From Dolomedes plantarius (taxonomy: Eukaryota; Arthropoda; Arachnida; Araneae; Dolomedidae), in NCBI GenBank assembly GCA_907164885.2, contig OU015492.1, forward strand, positions 49,824,183-49,888,182: 64,000 bases of DNA. Reading direction: 5' to 3'. Positions 62,183 through 64,000 of the stretch are shown here, piece after piece. The notes beneath the pieces were generated by a model. It searched no databases, was not told where the DNA came from, and was given only the letters and a program-made list of their open reading frames with translations. A program made the translations under genes and the position numbers. The stretch's first letter is position 1; each line of letters begins with the position of its first letter.

Positions 62183-62856
62183 TCTATATATATAAAACAG
62201 TTCCGTAACTGACTCATTCATTCACTGACTGACTGACTGACATACAACGCACAGACCAAACCGCTGGACCTAAAGGGCTGAAATTTTGCATGGCGATTCT
62301 TCTAATAGTGTAGGGCTGCACTAAGAAAGATTTTTCAAAAATTCTTCTTAGATTTTTTTAAATTAAAATTTTAAGCTGTTTTTTAAACTTTTTTTACGTT
62401 TGCATTTAAAATAATACATTGAGGGTTATAAAATGTATATCACAAGAAAGATCATAAAAATTCCTTCAAAATGAAATTTTTTCGAATTTTTACCTCCATT
62501 TCCTGATTTTTTGGTGAATTTTTAAAGATTAATTTTTAGAATTTAATTTATTAAATGCTGATCACGTGATTTCTTTTTCTGGTACTTTCAATAAATTTAT
62601 CGTCACGTGCATAACAAGTAAATAGACAAAAAAAATATTTTTTTTTCTCTCTAATGCAGCAGACGATTAGATATTATCAAAAAAAATAAATATCCCTTAC
62701 GATTTTTTTTATAAAATATATTTTTTACATCAATTGTATACATTGATCGTCGCATTTATTATAAATATATATAATTTTTTTTGGCATTAATTGCATACAT
62801 TGACCGTTGTATTTAATTTGAATGTACTCCGTAGCGAAGCGCGGGTTTTCAGCTAG
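62183..62856 (+). mobile_element. Non-autonomous Helitron, copy E
   Basis: Starts TCTATATATATAAAACAGTT, ends CTCCGTAGCGAAGCGCGGG, TTTTCAGCTAG before T. The (TA)n position is reduced to about 12 bp (62762-62773), the shortest of the family here. 674 bp, no ORF. Inserted in the hAT element, so it is the youngest layer of the stack. Confidence 0.93.
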
Positions 62857-63163
62857 TCTATAATAAGAAAGTACTCGTATTACGTAAATACCTCCATAGG
62901 TACTATCTGTGTTAGGCGGATTATTACATTTACGGGAAGCCAAAATTTTGGTGACGGCCTGTCTAACTCGTAGACCCCATTTACATCTCATGCACCCCCA
63001 ATTTTCTTTTTCACTGGAATGGACCCTTTTCAGGTCTATATCGACCCCTGGGGGTCGATATAGACCACTTTGGGAATGACTTCTGTAAATGGTAGACTAA
63101 TTTTCTCCATAGGTGAACATTGAGGTGAGCGAATCCAATAGGGTTAGTACACGGCAGCCTTAA

Positions 63164-64000
63164 ATCTCGGCTCTTTCGTTACTCTGAGATTTTAGAGGTC
63201 TTTAGTTTCTACAGCTAAAATATTTAAAAATAACTAATATTTACTGTTTTCAAGTGTAATGTTTGATTACCATACAAGTCTATAATACATTTTATTTCGT
63301 AGTTAATGCCAACAATAATTGTTGTTAATAGAATCTAAACCCATTCTAAATTTAATATCCAATATACACGGCTATCAAGCCCAAAGTTGATCCTAATGCT
63401 TCAACGTTGATATTCATAAAAAGAAATCGTTAAAAATGTTTAGGCCTCTCGCATACACAACCTCCGTTCAAATGAACAGTAACTTCCCTTAAATTTTTGA
63501 TAGTGGTACACTTAATTAGCATCTCATTACTATTTTCATGAAAAAAAATCATCCAATTTCTCTCGAATGCACATAAACTTCTTTTATCACCACAAAAGTG
63601 AAAGCGTCTTTGTACCAATGGGAATTATTATTAGTTCCTATCCTCACAGTTCCAACAGCAGTGAGGAGGAAAAAATAAATCCCTAAAACTAAATATTTTG
63701 ACAATTAATTAATGACTGGAGATAGGACAAGGAGTGCTGCCGAAAAAACCTGAGTTTTATTAATGAAGATGATTTGTCGCAAGATTTGCCTAACGTTTAT
63801 CTAATTAATTATAATCCCTCTGCAAGAAAGTGAAAATCGAATTTCTCTAATTATGCGTTCAATCATAATTTACATAGCTGATGTTTAAATTAATAAGATA
63901 CTGGGCAAAAACAGAGTAACTTACTCAAAAGTAATAAAAATTGATAATTTAGTAAACATTTGAAGCAGATTTTAAGTATTTCTCTAAACTGTAAGTTGGT
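63164..64000. other. AT-rich non-coding DNA to window end, nothing recognised
   Basis: No exon with homeodomain coding potential, no TE termini. The ORF at 63430-63618 has no recognisable feature. Would still be within the Shox-like intron. Confidence 0.5.

Larger units (their letters stand above)
61172..63082 (-). mobile_element. hAT transposon (ZBED/SCAND3-like) inside the TTAA MITE
   Basis: Left end CAGAGGTCCCCAAACTTG, right end (reversed) AAGTCATTCCCAAAGTGG. TSD CTGTTAAT (61164-61171) and CTGTAAAT (63083-63090), 7 of 8. The intact site in the copy at about 23665-23695 (AGCTGTCAATAGTAGAC) confirms the junction. Contains TCGTAGACCCC in both subterminal regions, C-runs, a transposase remnant on the minus strand and Helitron E. 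A (TA)n tract lies at 61380-61412. Confidence 0.85.
60824..63159. mobile_element. TTAA MITE (GGCTGCTGTG family) interrupted by hAT and Helitron
   Basis: Left part 60824-61171 and right part 63083-63159 together match the uninterrupted element at 23324-23747, with TTAA at 60820-60823 and 63160-63163. The left terminus is eroded (AATTGCTGTGTAGAAACTC), the right keeps GGTTAGTACACGGCAGCC. The break is the hAT insertion at 61172. Confidence 0.85.

Overview
This window looks like AT-rich nuclear DNA from an arthropod. A chelicerate, probably a spider, is my best guess, based on the transposon families, the very large gene-poor spaces and the type of developmental gene present. That is inference; no marker in the window settles the taxon. 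There is no sign of bacterial organisation, no rRNA, no intact tRNA gene and no CRISPR array. Most long open frames are by-products of (TA)n microsatellites or of palindromes.

Only one host gene is supported: a first coding exon on the + strand at 54914-55196 with a GTAAGT donor. Its predicted N-terminus resembles that of SHOX/Shox2 homeobox proteins. No homeodomain exon follows, so the first intron would run past the window end (more than 8.8 kb). A CpG-rich segment about 1 kb upstream (53740-53990) is the likely promoter/5' leader. The left 53 kb would then be 5' intergenic DNA.

Layout. 1-1.6 kb: (TA)n tracts and a hAT-type element carrying a tRNA-derived SINE. 1.9-16.4 kb: AT-rich, nearly repeat-free DNA with two segments of higher GC (8.4-9.2 and 11.3-11.6 kb). 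16.4-29.9 kb: a Helitron remnant, a pogo-like element with a nested hAT (exact 8-bp target duplication), a 5'-truncated LINE, SINEs, TTAA-flanked MITEs and a decayed mariner with perfect 35-bp ends. 30-33.5 kb: a three-copy local repeat, a 470-bp (TA)n tract and a small MITE. 36-40.2 kb: a Helitron with an internal inverted duplication, a palindromic TTAA MITE and a hAT. 41-45 kb: a foldback element with a nested hAT, a Ty3/gypsy fragment and a 0.35-kb direct repeat pair. 46.6-53.3 kb: three Helitrons, SINEs, a composite hAT and a dead Tc1. 53.7-55.2 kb: the Shox-like promoter and exon. 55.2-64 kb: its intron, with a 111-bp foldback and a threefold nested transposon stack.

The most interesting find is in that intron. 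The foldback at 57753-57989 carries, on each strand, a sequence that folds as a minimal type I hammerhead ribozyme of the kind associated with Penelope-like retroelements. The + strand copy (57887-57937) keeps all core bases and lies in the sense of the host gene, but its inverted partner would pair with it in the pre-mRNA.
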